Below are positions 51,364 to 61,622 of a DNA stretch of 64,000 nucleotides, in pieces. The notes under the pieces were generated by a model. The model had not been told where the DNA came from. It made no database searches and saw only the letters and a program-made list of their open reading frames with translations. Position 1 is the first letter of the stretch, and every line of letters begins with the position of its first letter. This stretch comes from Ramlibacter lithotrophicus (GTDB lineage: Bacteria > Pseudomonadota > Gammaproteobacteria > Burkholderiales > Burkholderiaceae_C). A program made the position numbers and the translations under genes. The stretch covers positions 119,457 through 183,456 of the forward strand of contig NZ_VTOX01000011.1 in the NCBI RefSeq assembly GCF_012184415.1. The letters run 5' to 3'.

Positions 51364-51508
51364 GGAATCTCATATGAGTTGTCCGCGAGCCTGGAAATCT
51401 CTCATGGAGAGTCCGAAGCCGTCCGGAATCTCCTATGAGTGGTCGTTTCCTGCAGGACGTCTCTCATCAGGTGTCCGCAGGCTCAAGGAATCTCAGAAGA
51501 ACTGTCCC
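51364..51508. repeat. Five 21-23 bp direct repeats, probable transposase-binding end array
   Basis: Copies at 51364-51385, 51393-51415, 51425-51445, 51455-51477 and 51487-51508, spaced 29-32 bp (about three helical turns), all in the same direction. Pattern GGAATCTCATATGAG followed by TGTCCG. Each is an imperfect dyad (GGA...TCC outside, CTCATATGAG inside). The layout fits TnsB binding sites of a Tn7-like end or a phased operator. A related cluster is at 52158-52235. Confidence 0.8.
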
Positions 51509-51577
51509 CAGGCTCGGCATCGCGCGGCACTTGCTTCGAGTCGCTACACGTTGGGCGCGCAAGGTGCTGCGCCTCAC

Positions 51578-52018
51578 ATGGAGGACATATTGGCAAGACA
51601 GAAATTGGGCGGCCGGCTGGGTCGCGCCCGGCGGGCGTCGTTGGCGGCAGCCTTGCCAGCGTGTGAACTGAAGCCCGAGGAGCTGAAACAGGCGAGGAAG
51701 GAAGTTGCGTGGCTGTTCCGACGGTTGCAGCGCAAGGTGTCCGGGGTCATCGCCGCCGGCGGCCGCGCAGAGGTAAACATCGGCTCCGATGCGGAGTTTC
51801 AGTTTCGTGCTGACCAGGTGCTGAGAACGTTGGTGCTGTGCTCCGGTAACGTCCAGTGGCAACTGGCCATCGAGTTGGAGGCACACCCGTTCCACCAAGA
51901 ATGGCGTGACCTACTGGCCTGGGGACGTCGAGAGAGATTGTTTCTCAAGGCCACCGCCTCGCTGGACCCCGTTCAGACGAAGACGGTTTATACGCTTGAG
52001 GCTTTGCCGCTAGAGTGA
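51578..52018 (+). CDS. Hypothetical protein, 146 aa, fourth gene of the transposition module
   Basis: From ATG 51578, within a longer open frame whose upstream part is the repeat array. The protein is basic at the N-terminus (KLGGRLGRARRASL), then helical (LKQARKEVAWLFRRLQRKVSGVI) and ends in a mixed segment. No known family. It has its own terminator on the plus strand (52053-52089). It may be a small partner of the transposition proteins or a cargo gene governed by the repeats. Confidence 0.6.
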   Translation: MEDILARQKLGGRLGRARRASLAAALPACELKPEELKQARKEVAWLFRRLQRKVSGVIAAGGRAEVNIGSDAEFQFRADQVLRTLVLCSGNVQWQLAIELEAHPFHQEWRDLLAWGRRERLFLKATASLDPVQTKTVYTLEALPLE

Positions 52019-52052
52019 CCTTCACTAGCGAGGCCTAAGCTCATTCATTCTG

Positions 52053-52089
52053 ACCGCGTGAGTCTTCTGACCACGCGGTTTCCTTTTGT
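52053..52089 (+). terminator. Intrinsic terminator after the 146-aa gene
   Basis: Stem ACCGCGTG/CACGCGGT (52053-52060 with 52072-52079) followed by TTTCCTTTT. Confidence 0.8.
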
Positions 52090-52115
52090 CCGCTTAGCAG
52101 GCTGAAGCAAAGAAA

Positions 52116-52141
52116 AAGGGCGAGTCGGTTGACTCGCCCTT
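52116..52141 (-). terminator. Intrinsic terminator for the tRNA-fMet/alpha-operon transcript (minus strand)
   Basis: 11-bp perfect stem AAGGGCGAGTC/GACTCGCCCTT with loop GGTT. On the minus strand it is followed by TTTCTTT. It lies 125 bp beyond the tRNA 3' end, with the repeat cluster in between. Confidence 0.85.
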
Positions 52142-52157
52142 ATCAGTTTGACCCTAC

Positions 52158-52235
52158 GGTCCGTCTACCATCTGTTGACCGGACCTGAAATCTACCATCC
52201 TGCGTCCACAGCGGACATCGGATGGTGGATTTCAC
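52158..52235. repeat. Second repeat cluster, two direct and one inverted copy, next to tRNA-fMet
   Basis: TCTACCATC cores at 52164 and 52191 (27 bp apart), each bounded by GGTC/GACC or GGAC/GTCC dyads (52158-52182, 52181-52207). An inverted copy at 52213-52235 matches TGAAATC.ACCATCC...GTCC of copy two at 18 of 22 positions. The pattern GAAATCT-NN-CAT-N5-GTCC is shared with the array at 51364-51508. The cluster is a candidate transposon end. The inverted copy is closest to the tRNA. Confidence 0.7.
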
Positions 52236-52265
52236 ATTTGCTGCGAGCCTTGACGGCTTGCGTGT

Positions 52266-52342
<77 letters not shown>

Positions 52343-52353
52343 TCAGAAGTGAA

Positions 52354-52359
52354 ATTATA
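52354..52359 (-). promoter_or_regulatory. TATAAT -10 element just upstream of tRNA-fMet
   Basis: A perfect -10 hexamer (minus strand) placed to start transcription about 5 nt before the tRNA. There is no convincing -35, so the tRNA may be served both by this promoter and by read-through from rplQ. Confidence 0.5.
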
Positions 52360-52377
52360 GCTTGAACCGCGATGACC

Positions 52378-52773
52378 TTATTCGGCCGCAGGCGTTTCGG
52401 TCGTCGCTGCGGGCTCCGGACGGTCCACCAGTTCGACGAGTGCCATCGGAGCGTTGTCGCCGACGCGGTAACCCATCTTGAGGATGCGCGTGTAGCCGCC
52501 CGGACGCGTCTGGTATCGCGGGCCGAGTTCGCTGAACAGCTTGGTCACGATCTCGCGGTCGCGCAGGCGATCGAACGCCAGGCGCTTGTTCGCCATCGTG
52601 GGTTCCTTGGCCAGCGTGATCATCGGCTCGACGACGCGGCGCAGTTCCTTGGCCTTGGGGACCGTGGTCTTGATGACTTCGTGCTCCAGCAGCGAGTTCA
52701 TCATGTTGCGCAGCATCGCGAGGCGGTGCTCGCTGGTGCGATTGAGTTTACGAAGGCCGTGGCCGTGACGCAT
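52378..52773 (-). CDS. rplQ: 50S ribosomal protein L17
   Basis: 131 residues. Starts [17 protein letters not shown], the standard L17 opening, and ends in an Ala/Thr/Glu-rich tail typical of betaproteobacterial L17. Last protein gene of the alpha operon, with the tRNA-fMet gene directly following. Confidence 0.98.
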   Translation of the reverse strand: MRHGHGLRKLNRTSEHRLAMLRNMMNSLLEHEVIKTTVPKAKELRRVVEPMITLAKEPTMANKRLAFDRLRDREIVTKLFSELGPRYQTRPGGYTRILKMGYRVGDNAPMALVELVDRPEPAATTETPAAE

Positions 52774-52858
52774 GGTGATTTCCTTTCCTTATCGAGACCG
52801 CAGCCGGATCAGGTACTGCGGGTTCACCAGTTCAAAAAGTTGGGGCAGCCTGGTTGGC

Positions 52859-53848
52859 TTAACGCTTGTCGAGTCCCGCCGGCGGCCAGGACTCGAGCTT
52901 CATGCCAAGGGTCAGCCCGCGCGAGGCGAGCACTTCCTTGATCTCGTTGAGCGACTTGCGGCCCAGGTTCGGGGTCTTCAGCAGCTCGTTCTCGGTGCGC
53001 TGGATCAGGTCGCCGATGTAGTAGATGTTCTCGGCCTTCAGGCAGTTGGCCGAGCGCACCGTCAGTTCCAGCTCGTCGACCGGACGCAGCAGGATCGGGT
53101 CGAACTGCTGCGAGCTGCGCTGCACCGGCTGGTCGAAGGCGGCCAGTTCGCTGCCTTCCAGCTGCGCGAACACGGCGAGCTGCTCGACGAGGATCTTGGC
53201 CGACGCGCGCACGGCGTCTTCGGCGGTGATCGCGCCGTTGGTCTCGATCTCGACGACCAGCTTGTCCAGGTCGGTGCGCTGCTCGACGCGGGCGCTCTCG
53301 ACGGTGTAGCTCACGCGCTTGACCGGCGAGAACGAGGCGTCCAGCACGATCCGGCCGATCGACTTGGTCGGCTCGTCGGCGTAGCGGCGCATCGTGCCGG
53401 GCACGTAGCCGCGGCCCTTCTCCACCTTGATCTGCATGTCGATCTTGCCGCCTTGCGACAGGTGGGCGATCACGTGGTCGGGATTGATGATCTCGACGTC
53501 GTGCGGGGTCTGGATGTCGGCGGCCGTGACGACGCCTTCGCCGTCCTTGCGCAGCGACAGGGTCACCTCATCGCGGTTGTGGAGCTTGAACACCACGCCC
53601 TTGAGGTTCAGCAGGATGCTGACGACGTCTTCCTGGACGCCGTCGATCGACGAGTACTCGTGCAGGACACCGGCGATGGTGACCTCGGTTGCCGCATACC
53701 CGACCATCGACGACAGCAGGACCCGGCGCAGGGCGTTGCCCAGGGTGTGGCCGTAGCCGCGCTCGAACGGCTCGAGCGTCACCTTCGCGCGGTTGGTGCC
53801 GAGCTGTTCGACGTTGATGGCTTTGGGTTTCAGCAGGTTCGTTTGCAT
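52859..53848 (-). CDS. rpoA: RNA polymerase alpha subunit
   Basis: 329 residues, normal length. N-terminal dimerisation domain ([18 protein letters not shown]) and C-terminal domain with [22 protein letters not shown] and [14 protein letters not shown], which contacts UP elements and activators. Between rpsD and rplQ as usual. Confidence 0.98.
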   Translation of the reverse strand: MQTNLLKPKAINVEQLGTNRAKVTLEPFERGYGHTLGNALRRVLLSSMVGYAATEVTIAGVLHEYSSIDGVQEDVVSILLNLKGVVFKLHNRDEVTLSLRKDGEGVVTAADIQTPHDVEIINPDHVIAHLSQGGKIDMQIKVEKGRGYVPGTMRRYADEPTKSIGRIVLDASFSPVKRVSYTVESARVEQRTDLDKLVVEIETNGAITAEDAVRASAKILVEQLAVFAQLEGSELAAFDQPVQRSSQQFDPILLRPVDELELTVRSANCLKAENIYYIGDLIQRTENELLKTPNLGRKSLNEIKEVLASRGLTLGMKLESWPPAGLDKR

Positions 53849-53982
53849 TCAGGACTTCCTCTCAATACCCCCGGCTCGTTACACCGGTAAGGCTGGTGAA
53901 GCACCCGGCGTGCGGTGCCCCACGCGCAGGGAACGAAAAAACATCGAAGGACGCGGTCGCAAAGCGACCGCGTTATCCTCCG

Positions 53983-54606
53983 TTATCGCGAGTACAACTC
54001 GACGATCAGCGCTTCCTTGACGTCGGCGGCGAACTCGTCGCGGTCCGGCACCTTCTTGAACGTGCCTTCGGCCTTGTCGGCGTTGACTTCGACCCACGCG
54101 GGCAGGCCGACCTGCTGGGCGAGCTGCAGCGCCTCGACGACGCGGTTCTGCTTCTTGGACTTCTCGCGCACGGCGATCACGTCGCCGGTCTTGACCAGGT
54201 ACGACGGAATGTTGACCGGCTGGCCGTTCACCGTGATCGCCTTGTGCGACACCAGCTGGCGAGCTTCGGCGCGGGTGGAGCCGAAACCCATGCGGTAGAC
54301 GACGTTGTCCAGGCGCGATTCGAGCAGGAACAGCAGGTTGGAACCGGTGTTGCCGCGGCGGCGCTCGGCTTCCTCGAAGTAGCGGCGGAACTGCTTTTCC
54401 AGCACGCCGTACATGCGCTTGACCTTCTGCTTCTCGCGCAGCTGCAGGCCGAAGTCGGACGTGCGCTGGCCGGACGTGCGGCCGTGCTGCCCGGGCTTGG
54501 AGTCGAACTTGGCCTTGTCCGCCAGCGAGCGGCGGGCGCTCTTGAGGAACAGGTCGGTGCCTTCACGGCGGGAGAGTTTGGCCTTGGGGCCGAGATAACG
54601 TGCCAC
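53983..54606 (-). CDS. rpsD: 30S ribosomal protein S4
   Basis: 207 residues. [16 protein letters not shown] start, the S4 domain around [26 protein letters not shown], zinc-free form. Assembly protein of the 30S body and, in E. coli, translational repressor of the alpha operon. Confidence 0.98.
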   Translation of the reverse strand: MARYLGPKAKLSRREGTDLFLKSARRSLADKAKFDSKPGQHGRTSGQRTSDFGLQLREKQKVKRMYGVLEKQFRRYFEEAERRRGNTGSNLLFLLESRLDNVVYRMGFGSTRAEARQLVSHKAITVNGQPVNIPSYLVKTGDVIAVREKSKKQNRVVEALQLAQQVGLPAWVEVNADKAEGTFKKVPDRDEFAADVKEALIVELYSR

Positions 54607-54738
54607 TGTCTTTCCTTTGATTCATCTGCCGCGGCCATTTCCGCCGCGGGAGCTGGAAGCGCATGCGCCGCCAGCGGTGGGCTTAAAGAACTTTTGGAGG
54701 AAAACACGGTTTGCTCGCGCAAACCGTGTCCTTCGACC

Positions 54739-55143
54739 TTAAATCCTCCGGCGCTTTTGAGGACGGCAGCCGTTGTGCGGCACCGGGGTCACGTCGGCGA
54801 TGGAGTTGATGCGGATGCCGAGCGCGGCCAGGGCGCGCACCGAGGACTCGCGCCCCGGGCCGGGACCCTTGATCTCGACGTCCAGGTTCTTGATGCCCTG
54901 CTCGATGGCGGCGCGGCCGGCGACTTCGGAGGCGACCTGGGCGGCAAAGGGCGTCGACTTGCGCGAACCCTTGAAGCCCTGGCCGCCGGACGAGGCCCAC
55001 GACAGCGCGTTGCCCTGGCGGTCGGTGATCGTGATGATCGTGTTGTTGAAGGACGCGTGGACGTGCGCGACACCGTCGGCGACGTTCTTGCGGACCTTCT
55101 TGCGCACGCGCTGGGCGGCGTTGCTGGCGGGAGCTTTTGCCAT
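54739..55143 (-). CDS. rpsK: 30S ribosomal protein S11
   Basis: 134 residues. [28 protein letters not shown] and the [10 protein letters not shown] terminus identify S11. Platform protein of the 30S subunit. The Ala-rich N-terminus is slightly extended. Confidence 0.98.
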   Translation of the reverse strand: MAKAPASNAAQRVRKKVRKNVADGVAHVHASFNNTIITITDRQGNALSWASSGGQGFKGSRKSTPFAAQVASEVAGRAAIEQGIKNLDVEIKGPGPGRESSVRALAALGIRINSIADVTPVPHNGCRPQKRRRI

Positions 55144-55220
55144 GTCTTTTTCCTAATCAGAGGGATCCGAACAAACGCGCTGCGCGCTCTTTGGTCCGAC
55201 CCCAGGTCATTTGCATCCGG

Positions 55221-55586
55221 TTATTTCTTCAGTGCCTGGGCGGCGCGGCGCGGGCCCTTGCGGGTGCGCGCGTTGGTGCGGGTGCGCTGGCCGCGCACCG
55301 GCAGGCCGCGGCGATGGCGGAAGCCCCGGTAGCAGCCGATGTCCATCAGGCGCTTGATGTTCATCGTCGTCTCGCGGCGCAGGTCGCCTTCGATCGTGAA
55401 CTGGCCGATGGCGTCGCGCAGGCGCTCGAGGTCCTGGTCGGTCAGGTCCTTGACCTTCTTGGCGTACGGAATGCCCGTGGCTTCGCAGATCCTGCGAGCG
55501 CGGCTGCGGCCAATGCCGAAGATGGCCGTCAGGCCGATTTCGGCGTGCTGATGCGGCGGGATGTTGATGCCGGCGATACGTGCCAT
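55221..55586 (-). CDS. rpsM: 30S ribosomal protein S13
   Basis: 121 residues. [10 protein letters not shown] start, [16 protein letters not shown] and [22 protein letters not shown] near the C-terminus, all standard. Contacts the P-site tRNA and the 50S subunit. Confidence 0.98.
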   Translation of the reverse strand: MARIAGINIPPHQHAEIGLTAIFGIGRSRARRICEATGIPYAKKVKDLTDQDLERLRDAIGQFTIEGDLRRETTMNIKRLMDIGCYRGFRHRRGLPVRGQRTRTNARTRKGPRRAAQALKK

Positions 55587-55608
55587 GTCTTTTCCTCTAA
55601 ACCTGTGG

Positions 55609-55722
55609 TCAGCCCTGGCGCTGCTTGTGGCGCGGATCGGTGCAGATCACGCGGACAACGCCCTTGCGGCGGATGATCTTGCAGTTGCGGCAGATCTTCT
55701 TGACGGAAGCCGAAACTCTCAT
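55609..55722 (-). CDS. rpmJ: 50S ribosomal protein L36
   Basis: 37 residues: [17 protein letters not shown] followed by [20 protein letters not shown]. The three cysteines and one histidine form the zinc site of the C+ type. Short gene between infA and rpsM, in its normal place. Confidence 0.97.
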   Translation of the reverse strand: MRVSASVKKICRNCKIIRRKGVVRVICTDPRHKQRQG

Positions 55723-55762
55723 TGGTCTTTCTCCTGTTGCCTCAAAAGTAGGCGCAAAGCGC

Positions 55763-55981
55763 CTACTTGGCGCGAAACACAATCCTGGCCCGCGACAAGT
55801 CGTAGGGCGTCAGTTCCACGGTGACCTTGTCACCAGGGAGGATGCGGATGTAGTGCATCCGCATCTTTCCCGAAATATGTCCGAGCACCACGTGCCCGTT
55901 TTCCAGCTTCACGCGAAACGTCGCGTTGGGGAGGTTTTCGACCACCTCACCCTGCATCTGGATGACATCGTCCTTTGCCAT
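55763..55981 (-). CDS. infA: Translation initiation factor IF-1
   Basis: 72 residues of the S1-like OB fold ([46 protein letters not shown]). Occupies the A site during initiation. 7 bp from secY. Confidence 0.97.
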   Translation of the reverse strand: MAKDDVIQMQGEVVENLPNATFRVKLENGHVVLGHISGKMRMHYIRILPGDKVTVELTPYDLSRARIVFRAK

Positions 55982-55988
55982 GTCCGCT

Positions 55989-57308
55989 TTAGCCGCCCAG
56001 CGAGGTCTTGAAATTCGCCTTCTTCAGCAGCGACTCGTATTGCTGCGACATGAGGTAGTTCTGCACCTGGGCCATGAAGTCCATGGTCACGACCACGATG
56101 ATCAGCAGCGAGGTCCCGCCGAAATAGAACGGGACGTTGTATTTCAGGATCAGGAACTCCGGCAGCAGGCAGACGAACGTGATGTACACGGCGCCGGCCA
56201 GCGTCAGGCGGACCAGGATCTTGTCGATGTAGCGGGCCGTCTGGTCGCCGGGACGGATCCCGGGGATGAACGCACCGCTCTTCTTCAGGTTGTCGGCGGT
56301 CTCGCGGCTGTTGAACACGAGGGCCGTGTAGAAGAAGCAGAAGAACACGATTGCGCCGGCGTACAGCATCACGTAGATCGGCTGGCCCGGCGACAGCGTC
56401 CCGGCGAGGTCCTTGAGCCAGCGCATCGAGTCGCCGGTCGAGAACCAGCTCACCACCGTCGCCGGCAGCAGGATGATCGACGACGCGAAGATCGGCGGGA
56501 TCACGCCGGCCATGTTCAGCTTCAGCGGCAGGTGCGACGACTGGCCGCCGTACACCTTGTTGCCGACCTGGCGGCGCGCATAGTTCACGAGGATCTTGCG
56601 CTGGCCGCGTTCGACGAACACCACGAAGTACGTCACCAGGCCGACCACCACCACAATCACCAGGGCCACCAGGATGCTCATGGCGCCGGTGCGAACCAGT
56701 TCCAGCAGGCCGCCGATCGCGCTCGGTAGGCCCGCGGCGATGCCCGCGAAGATCAGGATCGAGATGCCGTTGCCCAGCCCCCGCTCGGTGATCTGCTCGC
56801 CGAGCCACATCAGGAACATGGTGCCGGCCGTCAGGCTGATCACCGCCGTCATGCGGAAGCCGAAGCCCGGGTTCACCACGAGACCGGCCGAGCCTTCCAG
56901 CGCCAGGGCAATACCCAGCGACTGGAAGATCGCCAGGCCCAGCGTACCGTAGCGCGTGTACTGCGTGATCTTGCGGCGGCCAGCTTCGCCCTCTTTCTTC
57001 AGCTGCTCGAACGTCGGCACGACGTAGGTGAGCAACTGCATGATGATGGACGCCGAGATGTACGGCATGATGCCCAGCGCGAACACGGTGAACCGCGACA
57101 GGGCCCCGCCCGAGAACATGTTGAACAGGCTCAGGATCCCGCCCTGCTGTCCCTTGAACAGCTGCGCGAGCTGGTCCGGGTTGATGCCGGGCACCGGGAT
57201 ATGCGCACCGATGCGGTACACCACCAGGGCCAGCAGCAGGAAGACCAGCCGGCGACGCAGGTCGCCGTACTTGCCGGTCTTTGCAATCTGGGTTGCGCTC
57301 GTTGCCAC
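55989..57308 (-). CDS. secY: Preprotein translocase subunit SecY
   Basis: 439 residues with ten membrane helices and family landmarks: [25 protein letters not shown] and the loop [20 protein letters not shown]. Forms the SecYEG channel in the inner membrane. Normal length and position between rplO and infA. Confidence 0.98.
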   Translation of the reverse strand: MATSATQIAKTGKYGDLRRRLVFLLLALVVYRIGAHIPVPGINPDQLAQLFKGQQGGILSLFNMFSGGALSRFTVFALGIMPYISASIIMQLLTYVVPTFEQLKKEGEAGRRKITQYTRYGTLGLAIFQSLGIALALEGSAGLVVNPGFGFRMTAVISLTAGTMFLMWLGEQITERGLGNGISILIFAGIAAGLPSAIGGLLELVRTGAMSILVALVIVVVVGLVTYFVVFVERGQRKILVNYARRQVGNKVYGGQSSHLPLKLNMAGVIPPIFASSIILLPATVVSWFSTGDSMRWLKDLAGTLSPGQPIYVMLYAGAIVFFCFFYTALVFNSRETADNLKKSGAFIPGIRPGDQTARYIDKILVRLTLAGAVYITFVCLLPEFLILKYNVPFYFGGTSLLIIVVVTMDFMAQVQNYLMSQQYESLLKKANFKTSLGG

Positions 57309-57331
57309 GCTGGACTTCTTCCGCTTGCCGG

Positions 57332-57781
57332 TCAGGCCGTGGCGATGCTGCCGCCGGCCGCCTCGATGGCCGCCTTGGCCCCGGCGGTCGCACCGATGCC
57401 GTTCAGCTTGACGGCCTTGGTCAGCTCGCCCGACTTGATCACCTTGACGTTCTTCACCAGTTCGCCGACCAGGCCGGCCTGCTTCAGGGTGAGCAGGTCG
57501 ACGTCGGCCACGTTCGACCCGGTCACCAGGCGCTCGAGCGCGGCCAGCGTGACTTCGCCGTTGAACTTGGCCGATTGCGACTTGAAGCCGCGCTTGGGCA
57601 GTCGGCGCTGCAGCGGCATCTGGCCGCCTTCGAAGCCGACCTTGTGGTAGCCGCCGGCCCGGGACTTCTGCCCCTTGTGGCCACGGCCGGCCGTCTTGCC
57701 CAGGCCAGAGCCGATGCCGCGGCCGACGCGACGCCTGGCGTGCTTGGCGCCAGCGGCGGGCTTGAGGTTGTTGAGTTCCAT
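57332..57781 (-). CDS. rplO: 50S ribosomal protein L15
   Basis: 149 residues. [43 protein letters not shown] is the typical glycine/arginine-rich start, and a folded C-terminal part ends [11 protein letters not shown]. Late assembly protein of the 50S subunit. Confidence 0.98.
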   Translation of the reverse strand: MELNNLKPAAGAKHARRRVGRGIGSGLGKTAGRGHKGQKSRAGGYHKVGFEGGQMPLQRRLPKRGFKSQSAKFNGEVTLAALERLVTGSNVADVDLLTLKQAGLVGELVKNVKVIKSGELTKAVKLNGIGATAGAKAAIEAAGGSIATA

Positions 57782-57806
57782 CTGAGTCTTCCAGTCGGTC
57801 CGGCGC

Positions 57807-57992
57807 TTACAGCACGCGGACCAGGTAATCGACCTTGTTGATCATCCCGCGCACGGCGGGCGTGTCCTGCAGCTCGCGCACGCTGTTGAGCTTGCGCAGA
57901 CCAAGGCCGCGCACGGTGGCGCGGTGGTCGGCCTTGGTGCCGATCGGGCTGCGCACCAGCTGGACCTTGAGGGTAGCTTGTTGGGTTGCCAT
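57807..57992 (-). CDS. rpmD: 50S ribosomal protein L30
   Basis: 61 residues. [52 protein letters not shown] is the full L30 fold. Separate small gene between rpsE and rplO. Confidence 0.97.
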   Translation of the reverse strand: MATQQATLKVQLVRSPIGTKADHRATVRGLGLRKLNSVRELQDTPAVRGMINKVDYLVRVL

Positions 57993-58006
57993 TGCTTTGA
58001 CTCCGG

Positions 58007-58528
58007 TCAGGCGGCGAAGATCTCTTCGACCGACTTGCCGCGCTTGGCCGCCACTTCCGACGCCGTGGTGGAATTGCGCAGCGCGTCGAACGTGGCGCGG
58101 ACCATGTTGTAAGGATTGCTCGACCCGTGGCTCTTGGCCACGATGTCGGTGATGCCCATCACTTCGAACACGGCGCGCATCGGGCCGCCGGCGATGATGC
58201 CGGTACCCTTCGGGGCCGGGGCCATCATGACCCGCGCTGCGCCGTGCTGGCCGAACACGTTGTGGTGGATGGTGCCGTTCTTCAGCTGCACCTTGGTCAT
58301 GTTGCGGCGGGCTTCTTCCATCGCCTTCTGCACGGCCGCCGGCACTTCCTTCGACTTGCCCTTGCCCATGCCGACGCGGCCGTCACCGTCGCCGACCACG
58401 GTGAGCGCGGCGAAGCCGAGAATCCGGCCGCCCTTCACCACCTTGGTCACGCGGTTGACCGCGATCATCTTCTCGCGCATCCCGTCTTCGGGACCGTCAC
58501 CTTGCGTCTTTGCCTGAACTCTTGCCAT
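58007..58528 (-). CDS. rpsE: 30S ribosomal protein S5
   Basis: 173 residues. [53 protein letters not shown] is the S5 double-stranded RNA-binding region. Helps maintain decoding accuracy. The N-terminus has a short extension ([16 protein letters not shown]). Confidence 0.98.
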   Translation of the reverse strand: MARVQAKTQGDGPEDGMREKMIAVNRVTKVVKGGRILGFAALTVVGDGDGRVGMGKGKSKEVPAAVQKAMEEARRNMTKVQLKNGTIHHNVFGQHGAARVMMAPAPKGTGIIAGGPMRAVFEVMGITDIVAKSHGSSNPYNMVRATFDALRNSTTASEVAAKRGKSVEEIFAA

Positions 58529-58545
58529 GATCTTTTCCGTGTCCG

Positions 58546-58911
58546 TTAGAACTGCAGGCCGGCTTCACGCGCGGCATCGGCCAGCGCCTTGACGCGGCCG
58601 TGGTAGGCGAAACCGGCGCGGTCGAAGGCGACCTTCTCGACACCGGCGGCTTTCGCCTTCTCGGCGATCAGCTTGCCGACGCTCGCGGCGGCAGCGGCGT
58701 TGCCGCCCTTGCCGGAAGCGCCCAGCGACTTGCGCAGATCGGCCTGGGCCGTGGAGGCCGTGGCCAGCACCTTCGCGCCGTCGCCGGAAATGACCGTGGC
58801 GTAGATGTGCAGGTTCGTGCGGTTCACCGTCAGCCGCGGCACGCCTTGCGTGGCGATGCGGATGCGGGTCTGGCGGGCACGACGCAGGCGTTGCTCTTTC
58901 TTGCTCAACAT
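58546..58911 (-). CDS. rplR: 50S ribosomal protein L18
   Basis: 121 residues. [19 protein letters not shown] start and the C-terminal [26 protein letters not shown] are standard L18, the 5S rRNA-binding protein. Confidence 0.98.
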   Translation of the reverse strand: MLSKKEQRLRRARQTRIRIATQGVPRLTVNRTNLHIYATVISGDGAKVLATASTAQADLRKSLGASGKGGNAAAAASVGKLIAEKAKAAGVEKVAFDRAGFAYHGRVKALADAAREAGLQF

Positions 58912-58922
58912 GGTGCGGCCCT

Positions 58923-59456
58923 TTATTTCTTCTTGGTCTCTTTGATCGTGATCTTCTCGTCCGCGTAGCGGATGCCCTTGCCCTTGTAGGGCTCGGGCGG
59001 GCGGATCGCGCGGATTTCGGCGGCCACCTGGCCGACACGCTGGCGATCGGCGCCCTTGATCACGATTTCGGTGGGGGCGGGCGTGGCGACCGTGATGCCG
59101 GCCGGCATGTCCTTGTTCACCGGGTGCGAGAAGCCGACCGACAGGTTCAGCTTCGTGCCCTGGGCGGCGGCCTTGTAGCCCACGCCGACCAGGTTCAGCT
59201 TCTTCTCGAAGCCCTTGGTGACGCCGACGACCATGTTGTTCACCAGCTGGCGCATGGTGCCGCTCATGGCATTGGCTTCGCGCGACTCGTTCGCCGGCGT
59301 GAAGGTCAGCTTGCCGCCTTCATTCGACACATTGACCAGGGCGTTGCTGGCCAGCGACAAAGTGCCGCCGGTGCCCTTGACGCTGATCTGGTCGTCCTTG
59401 ATCGCCACGTCCACGCCTTGCGGGACGGCGACCGGCATTTTTCCAACTCGGGACAT
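58923..59456 (-). CDS. rplF: 50S ribosomal protein L6
   Basis: 177 residues. [19 protein letters not shown] start and the C-terminal [30 protein letters not shown] are typical. L6 stabilises the GTPase-associated centre. Confidence 0.98.
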   Translation of the reverse strand: MSRVGKMPVAVPQGVDVAIKDDQISVKGTGGTLSLASNALVNVSNEGGKLTFTPANESREANAMSGTMRQLVNNMVVGVTKGFEKKLNLVGVGYKAAAQGTKLNLSVGFSHPVNKDMPAGITVATPAPTEIVIKGADRQRVGQVAAEIRAIRPPEPYKGKGIRYADEKITIKETKKK

Positions 59457-59472
59457 TTCTGCTGTTCCTTCC

Positions 59473-59868
59473 TCAGGCGACGTAGCACAGGACTTCGCCG
59501 CCGACGCCGGTGGCGCGGGCCTTGCGGTCCGTCATGACGCCTTGCGGGGTCGTGACGATGGCCACGCCCAGGCCGTTCTGCACCTGCGGGATGGCGTCGC
59601 GGCCCTTGTACACGCGCAGGCCGGGGCGGCTCACGCGCTCGATCGTCTCGATCACGGGACGGCCGGCGTAGTACTTCAGCGCGATTTCGATCTCGCTCTT
59701 GCCGCCGTCGGTCTTGACCTGGAAGCCGTCGATGTAGCCCTCGTCCTTCAGGACCTGGGCGATCGCGACCTTCACCTTCGAATACGGCGCCGTCACGGTG
59801 GCCTTGGCCACCATCTGCGCGTTGCGGATGCGGGTCAGCAGGTCGGCGATGGGATCACTCATGCTCAT
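59473..59868 (-). CDS. rpsH: 30S ribosomal protein S8
   Basis: 131 residues. [18 protein letters not shown] start and [32 protein letters not shown] are standard. S8 binds 16S rRNA and in E. coli represses the spc operon. Confidence 0.98.
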   Translation of the reverse strand: MSMSDPIADLLTRIRNAQMVAKATVTAPYSKVKVAIAQVLKDEGYIDGFQVKTDGGKSEIEIALKYYAGRPVIETIERVSRPGLRVYKGRDAIPQVQNGLGVAIVTTPQGVMTDRKARATGVGGEVLCYVA

Positions 59869-59886
59869 GTCGTAGTCTCCTGCCGC

Positions 59887-60192
59887 TTACCAGCTGGCCT
59901 TGATCACGCCCGGGATGTCGCCGGTGAAGGCCATCTCGCGGATCTTGTTGCGGGCCAGGCCGAACTGCTTGAACGTGCCGCGCGGGCGGCCCGTGATCGC
60001 GCAGCGGTTGCGCTGGCGCGTCGGATTGGCGTTGCGCGGGATCTTCTGCATCGCCACGCGCGCCGCGGCACGCTCCTCGTCGCTCTTCTTGAGGTCGTTG
60101 GCGATCGCCTTCAGTTCGGCCATTTTCGGCGCGTACTTCGCGACCAGTTTGTCACGCTTGAGTTCGCGCTGGATCAAAGCTGTTTTAGCCAC
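59887..60192 (-). CDS. rpsN: 30S ribosomal protein S14
   Basis: 101 residues, the longer zinc-independent form. [46 protein letters not shown] is the S14 core. The single cysteine confirms the C-minus type. Confidence 0.98.
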   Translation of the reverse strand: MAKTALIQRELKRDKLVAKYAPKMAELKAIANDLKKSDEERAAARVAMQKIPRNANPTRQRNRCAITGRPRGTFKQFGLARNKIREMAFTGDIPGVIKASW

Positions 60193-60201
60193 GCTGCACC
60201 T

Positions 60202-60741
60202 TCAGTTCTTGAACGGGAAACGGAAGCCGGCGAGCAGTGCCTTGCACTCTTCGTCCGTCTTGGCCGTGGTGGTGATGCTGATGTTGAGACCGCGCAAGGC
60301 GTCGACCTTGTCGTACTCGATCTCGGGGAAGATGATCTGCTCTTTCACGCCGATGTTGTAGTTGCCGCGGCCGTCGAACGCGCGACCGGAGATCCCGCGG
60401 AAGTCGCGCACGCGCGGCAGGGCCACGGTGACGAAGCGGTCCAGGAACTCCCACATGCGCTCGCCGCGCAGCGTCACCATCGCGCCGATGGCCTGGCCTT
60501 CGCGGATCTTGAAGCCGGCGATGGCCTTCTTGGCCTTGGTCACGACCGGCTTCTGGCCGGCGATCTTGGTGAGGTCGCCGACGGCGTTGTCCATCACCTT
60601 CTTGTCGGCGACGGCTTCCGAGACACCCATGTTCAGGGTGATCTTGGTCAGGCGCGGCACCTGCATCGGCGACTTGTAGCCGAACTTCTCGGTCAGCTCG
60701 GGAACGACTTTTTCCCGGTAGATTTGTTGCAGACGTGCCAT
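60202..60741 (-). CDS. rplE: 50S ribosomal protein L5
   Basis: 179 residues from ATG 60741 ([16 protein letters not shown]), the same length as E. coli L5. A second ATG at 60747 overlaps the rplX stop and would add two residues. Motifs [36 protein letters not shown]. Binds 5S rRNA and contacts P-site tRNA. Confidence 0.97.
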   Translation of the reverse strand: MARLQQIYREKVVPELTEKFGYKSPMQVPRLTKITLNMGVSEAVADKKVMDNAVGDLTKIAGQKPVVTKAKKAIAGFKIREGQAIGAMVTLRGERMWEFLDRFVTVALPRVRDFRGISGRAFDGRGNYNIGVKEQIIFPEIEYDKVDALRGLNISITTTAKTDEECKALLAGFRFPFKN

Positions 60742-60743
60742 GC

Positions 60744-61061
60744 TCATGCCACCTTGATTTCTTCGCCGCTGGACTTGAAGACGCGCGTGCGCTTGTCGCC
60801 GTCCACCTTGATCCCGACACGGTCGGCCTTGCCCGTGGCGGCGTTGTAGATCGCCACGTTGGACTGGTGAATCGGCATGGCCTTCTCGACGATGCCGCCG
60901 GTCGTCCCCTTCATGGGGTTCGGCTTGGTGTGCTTCTTCACCAGGTTGATGCCTTCGACGACCAGGTGGTCGTCGTCCTTGCGGAGCGTCACCTTGCCGC
61001 GCTTGCCCTTGTCCCGGCCTGCCAGGACGATGACTTCGTCGCCTTTGCGAATCTTGTTCAT
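60744..61061 (-). CDS. rplX: 50S ribosomal protein L24
   Basis: 105 residues from ATG 61061: [24 protein letters not shown], the KOW motif region, and [19 protein letters not shown]. Assembly initiator for the 50S subunit. Confidence 0.97.
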   Translation of the reverse strand: MNKIRKGDEVIVLAGRDKGKRGKVTLRKDDDHLVVEGINLVKKHTKPNPMKGTTGGIVEKAMPIHQSNVAIYNAATGKADRVGIKVDGDKRTRVFKSSGEEIKVA

Positions 61062-61075
61062 GAAAAGCGTCCTTG

Positions 61076-61444
61076 TCAGAGAACTTCGGGGGCGAGCGAC
61101 ACGATCTTCATGAACTTCTCGGTGCGCAGTTCGCGCGTCACCGGGCCGAAGATGCGGGTGCCGATCGGCTCCAGCTTGTTGTTGAGGAGCACGGCGGCAT
61201 TGCCGTCGAACTTGACCAGGGAGCCGTCGCTGCGGCGCAGGCCCTTGGCGGTGCGAACCACCACGGCGCTGTAGACCTCGCCCTTCTTGACGCGGCCGCG
61301 CGGCGCAGCTTCCTTGATGCTCACCTTGATGATGTCGCCCACGCTGGCGTAGCGACGCTTGGAGCCGCCCAGCACCTTGATGCAAAGAACGGACTTCGCA
61401 CCGGTGTTGTCGGCGACTTCGAGCCGGGATTCTGTCTGGATCAT
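61076..61444 (-). CDS. rplN: 50S ribosomal protein L14
   Basis: 122 residues from ATG 61444 ([22 protein letters not shown]), the canonical length; an in-frame TTG five codons earlier is not used. First gene of the spc operon here. The S10-operon genes usually just upstream in many bacteria (rpsQ, rpmC) are not present in this window. Confidence 0.98.
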   Translation of the reverse strand: MIQTESRLEVADNTGAKSVLCIKVLGGSKRRYASVGDIIKVSIKEAAPRGRVKKGEVYSAVVVRTAKGLRRSDGSLVKFDGNAAVLLNNKLEPIGTRIFGPVTRELRTEKFMKIVSLAPEVL

Positions 61445-61616
61445 TTCAATAATTCCCAACTTGTACCCGCAGCCTGCACCGGAAGTCGGTCCGGCACGGA
61501 CATCGGATCAGTCTTGGGCCCGCCGTCGCCGCCCGGCAAACCACTTGCAGGACGGCTTCGAATGGGCAAGAACCGGAAAGTCCCACGGACTTCCCAGGCG
61601 CATTTTTTCAGCGCAG
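61445..61616 (-). promoter_or_regulatory. Leader of the spc operon
   Basis: About 170 nt between the predicted start of transcription and rplN. It contains a near-perfect inverted repeat (GGAAAGTCC...GGACTTCC at 61577-61596) and several GC-rich stems. It may host autogenous control. No specific protein-binding site is identifiable. Confidence 0.4.
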
Positions 61617-61622
61617 CCAGCG

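Noticed and set aside
51364..51508. Five short direct repeats next to tniQ considered as a mini CRISPR array of a CRISPR-associated transposon
   Set aside because: Spacers would be only 7-10 bp, repeats are degenerate and each is a dyad, and no cas gene (Cas12k, Cas6, Cas7, Cas8) is present.
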